Shown: one piece after another, positions 5,344-6,785 of the stretch | How positions within the stretch are numbered: the first letter of the stretch is position 1 | Layout: each line of letters opens with the position of its first letter | Assembly (NCBI GenBank): GCA_905233865.1 | Contig: CAJOGH010000097.1 | Location: 1 to 6,785, forward strand | DNA length: 6,785 nt | Direction: 5' to 3' | Source: an uncultured Atopobiaceae bacterium | GTDB lineage: Bacteria > Actinomycetota > Coriobacteriia > Coriobacteriales > Atopobiaceae | Program-made: the position numbers and the translations under genes | The notes under the pieces: generated by a model | Databases searched by the model: none | What the model was told of the DNA's origin: nothing | Seen by the model: the letters and a program-made list of their open reading frames with translations, nothing else

Positions 5344-6166
5344 ATGAGCAAGGCAGACAAGCTCTTCATAGACATGTGCCGCGACATCATCGACAACGGC
5401 ACCACCACGGAGGGCCAGAAGGTCCGTCCCGTGTGGGAGGACGGCACGCCCGCCTACACCATCAAGCGCTTTGGCGTGGTCAACCGCTACGACCTGCGCG
5501 AGGAGTTCCCCGCACTCACGCTGCGCCGCACCGCGCTCAAGAGCGCCATGGACGAGGTCCTGTGGATCTACCAGAGGAAGTCCAACAACATCGGCGACCT
5601 CAAGAGCCACATCTGGGATGAGTGGGCCGACGAGGACGGCTCAATCGGCAAGGCCTACGGCTACCAGATCGGCCAGAAGTCGACCTACGCCGAGGGCGAG
5701 TTTGACCAGATGGACCGCGTCCTCTACGACCTCAAGCACACTCCCTACTCGCGCCGCATCATGACGAACACCTACGTATTCGCCGACCTGCACGAGATGC
5801 ACCTCTACCCTTGCGCCTACAGCTGCACCTACAACGTCACGCAGGAGCCCGGTCACGACAGGCCCACGCTCAACATGGTGCTCAACCAGCGCAGCCAGGA
5901 CGTGCTGGCGGCCAACAACTGGAACGTGGCCCAGTACGCGATTCTGCTCATGATGGTCGCGCAGGCGTCCGACATGGAGGCCGGCGAGCTTCTGCACGTG
6001 ATCGCCGACGCCCACATCTACGACCGCCACGTGGACCTCGTGCGCGAGCTCATCGGTTCGCCTGAACCCCGAGGTCACTAACTTCTACGACTTCACGACC
6101 GACGACCTCATCGTGGAGAACTACGAGACCCACGAGCAGATCAAGAACATCCCCATCGCCGTCTAG
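5344..6166 (+). pseudogene. thyA: Thymidylate synthase, frame disrupted near the 3' end
   Basis: ThyA makes dTMP from dUMP using methylene-tetrahydrofolate. The first frame gives 245 residues (stop at 6079-6081). It holds SRRIM (136-140, dUMP phosphate arginines), the catalytic Cys157 in LYPCAYSCTYNVT, NQRSQD (181-186), NNWNVAQYA (191-199) and HIYDRH (224-229). After LVRELI (residue 237) it runs into a spurious GSPEPRGH tail. The expected C-terminus resumes in the next frame at 6062-6163 as LNPEVTNFYDFTTDDL... ending PIAV (34 residues). Family members have about 11 residues, RP-x-x-x-AP-like, between these parts; only 7 nt remain, so an out-of-frame loss of about 26 nt explains both shift and gap. 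The C-terminal residues close over the active site in ThyA, so the truncated product is probably inactive. Sequencing or assembly error is the alternative. folA starts 15 nt after the distal stop. Confidence 0.85.
6055..6068. other. Small hairpin at the thyA frame break
   Basis: GGTTC-GCCT-GAACC is a perfect 5-bp inverted repeat with a 4-nt loop lying exactly where the two thyA frames separate. It could be a chance product of the deletion junction, a structure that promoted the deletion, or a cause of polymerase or assembly error. Confidence 0.55.
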
Positions 6167-6172
6167 CGCATT

Positions 6173-6176
6173 GGAG
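6173..6176 (+). promoter_or_regulatory. Ribosome binding site of folA
   Basis: GGAG lies 5 nt before the ATG at 6182, in the 15-nt gap after the distal thyA stop codon. The short gap implies a shared transcript with thyA. Confidence 0.6.
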
Positions 6177-6181
6177 CACCC

Positions 6182-6697
6182 ATGAGAGCGATCGTTGCCG
6201 CCTGCGACGACTGGGGCATTGGCCTTAAGGGCGACCTTCTGGTGCGCAACCCCGAGGACATGCGCCACTACGTGCGCCTTACCAAGCACGGAGTGGTCGT
6301 CATGGGCAGGAAGACGCTCCAGAGCTTCCCTGGCTCAAAGCCCCTGCGCGGTCGCCGCAACGTCGTCGTGACCCGCGGCGAGCTTGATCCCGCGCTCTGG
6401 GAGGGGCTGGACGACACGACGACGCTCGAGGTCGTCCACACGCCGCAGGAGGCCCTCGACGCGGTCGCCGACGCCGACCCCAGCAAGGTGTGGCTCATTG
6501 GCGGCGCCAGCCTCTACGAGCAGCTTATCGACGAGTGCAGCGAGGCCGTCGTGACCTTCAACCACTGCACCGTCCCCGCCGACACGTTCTTCCCCAACCT
6601 TGACGAGCGCTCGGGCTGGCAGGTCGCCTCGCGCGAGTCCGGCGGCACCACACCCGACGGCATCGACTTCGACTACGTCACCTACACCCACGCCTAA
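6182..6697 (+). CDS. folA: Dihydrofolate reductase
   Basis: A 171-residue cytoplasmic enzyme that reduces dihydrofolate to tetrahydrofolate with NADPH, and is the trimethoprim target. Visible features: an N-terminal strand RAIVAAC, DWGIG (10-14) of the Met20-loop region, Asp26 in NPEDM aligned with the catalytic acid (E. coli Asp27), VVVMGRKTLQSFPG with the NADPH-binding GRKT, RRNVVVTR, the conserved double-glycine WLIGGASLYEQLI, and ADTFFP near the C-terminus. Length is normal (about 160-170). The position equivalent to E. coli Trp22 appears to be Val21. It is complete and follows the disrupted thyA by 15 nt, in the classical thyA-folA order that couples dihydrofolate production to its recycling. 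Confidence 0.95.
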   Translation: MRAIVAACDDWGIGLKGDLLVRNPEDMRHYVRLTKHGVVVMGRKTLQSFPGSKPLRGRRNVVVTRGELDPALWEGLDDTTTLEVVHTPQEALDAVADADPSKVWLIGGASLYEQLIDECSEAVVTFNHCTVPADTFFPNLDERSGWQVASRESGGTTPDGIDFDYVTYTHA

Positions 6698-6704
6698 CAC
6701 GACA

Positions 6705-6734
6705 AGGCCGACAAGAGCATGCGCTCGTCGGCCT
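6705..6734 (+). terminator. Hairpin downstream of folA, possible terminator
   Basis: AGGCCGAC (6705-6712) pairs with GTCGGCCT (6727-6734), and GAGC (6715-6718) with GCTC (6723-6726), with an AA bulge and an ATGC loop. It starts 7 nt after the folA stop. No T-run follows, so it is either a non-canonical terminator or a 3'-end stabilising structure. Confidence 0.5.
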
Positions 6735-6742
6735 AGTGCACA

Positions 6743-6785
6743 GGGGACAGTTCTGTGTGCAGCGCACTTCAGCTGCACACAGAAC
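6743..6785. repeat. Perfect 14-bp inverted repeat with GGGGACAG head, running to the window edge
   Basis: GTTCTGTGTGCAGC (6750-6763) is repeated exactly in inverse orientation at 6772-6785, with an 8-nt loop (GCACTTCA). The left arm is immediately preceded by GGGGACAG (6743-6750, sharing one base with the arm). The right arm ends at the last base of the window, so the palindrome may extend further. A short conserved head plus a hairpin is the layout of REP-type palindromic repeats. It may also end transcription from folA or from a convergent gene outside the window. Confidence 0.7.

Noticed and set aside
6052..6081. Programmed ribosomal frameshifting to join the two thyA frames
   Set aside because: No slippery heptamer or stimulatory pseudoknot is evident. 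About nine residues would still be missing from the product after a +1 shift. A deletion explains both facts.
1..6785. A new defence, toxin-antitoxin or phage module
   Set aside because: Every sizeable gene is housekeeping (lipid kinase, PTS, folate/dTMP) or a single membrane protein. No nuclease, reverse transcriptase, integrase or toxin motif was found on either strand.

Overview
The window is GC-rich bacterial DNA with tightly packed genes, strong AGGAGG-type ribosome binding sites and short intergenic gaps. Protein flavour (a PCAYS-type thymidylate synthase, a PTS enzyme I beside a PfkB-family sugar-phosphate kinase, a zinc-ribbon plus membrane-anchor protein) and the mix of high GC with clostridial-like PTS enzymes suggest a gut- or mouth-type actinomycete of the class Coriobacteriia (Olsenella/Atopobium/Collinsella relatives). 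This is an inference from sequence style, not a database match.

Layout, left to right. At 1-50 lies a perfect 14-bp inverted repeat. It is followed by a plus-strand diacylglycerol kinase-family lipid kinase (96-1040). Between that gene and the convergent PTS gene sits a 141-bp palindromic element with perfect 27-bp terminal inverted repeats (1050-1190), then the PTS gene's terminator (1223-1246, minus strand). On the minus strand come ptsI (1271-2974, PTS enzyme I) and, upstream of it, a 1-phosphofructokinase-like gene (3109-4062, GTG start). These two are separated by two hairpins, one of them a classic intrinsic terminator aimed at ptsI. A divergent intergenic region (4063-4265) with several dyads separates fruK from a plus-strand cluster. 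That cluster is a zinc-ribbon/Pro-Glu-Gln linker/transmembrane protein of unknown function (4266-5300), a disrupted thymidylate synthase (5344-6166) and dihydrofolate reductase (6182-6697). A hairpin follows folA, and the window ends inside or at the edge of another long perfect inverted repeat preceded by GGGGACAG.

How the genes work together. FruK and enzyme I belong to PTS sugar uptake: enzyme I starts the phosphoryl relay from PEP, and FruK phosphorylates the fructose-1-phosphate that a fructose PTS would deliver. No HPr or EII gene is in the window. ThyA and DHFR form the classical dTMP cycle: ThyA makes dTMP and dihydrofolate, and DHFR regenerates tetrahydrofolate.

The most notable observation is that thyA is broken near its 3' end. 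The reading frame shifts after residue 237, about nine conserved-position residues are missing, and the expected C-terminus lies in another frame, with a small hairpin exactly at the junction. The rest is largely housekeeping DNA decorated with palindromic repeats. I see no clear new multi-gene system here.
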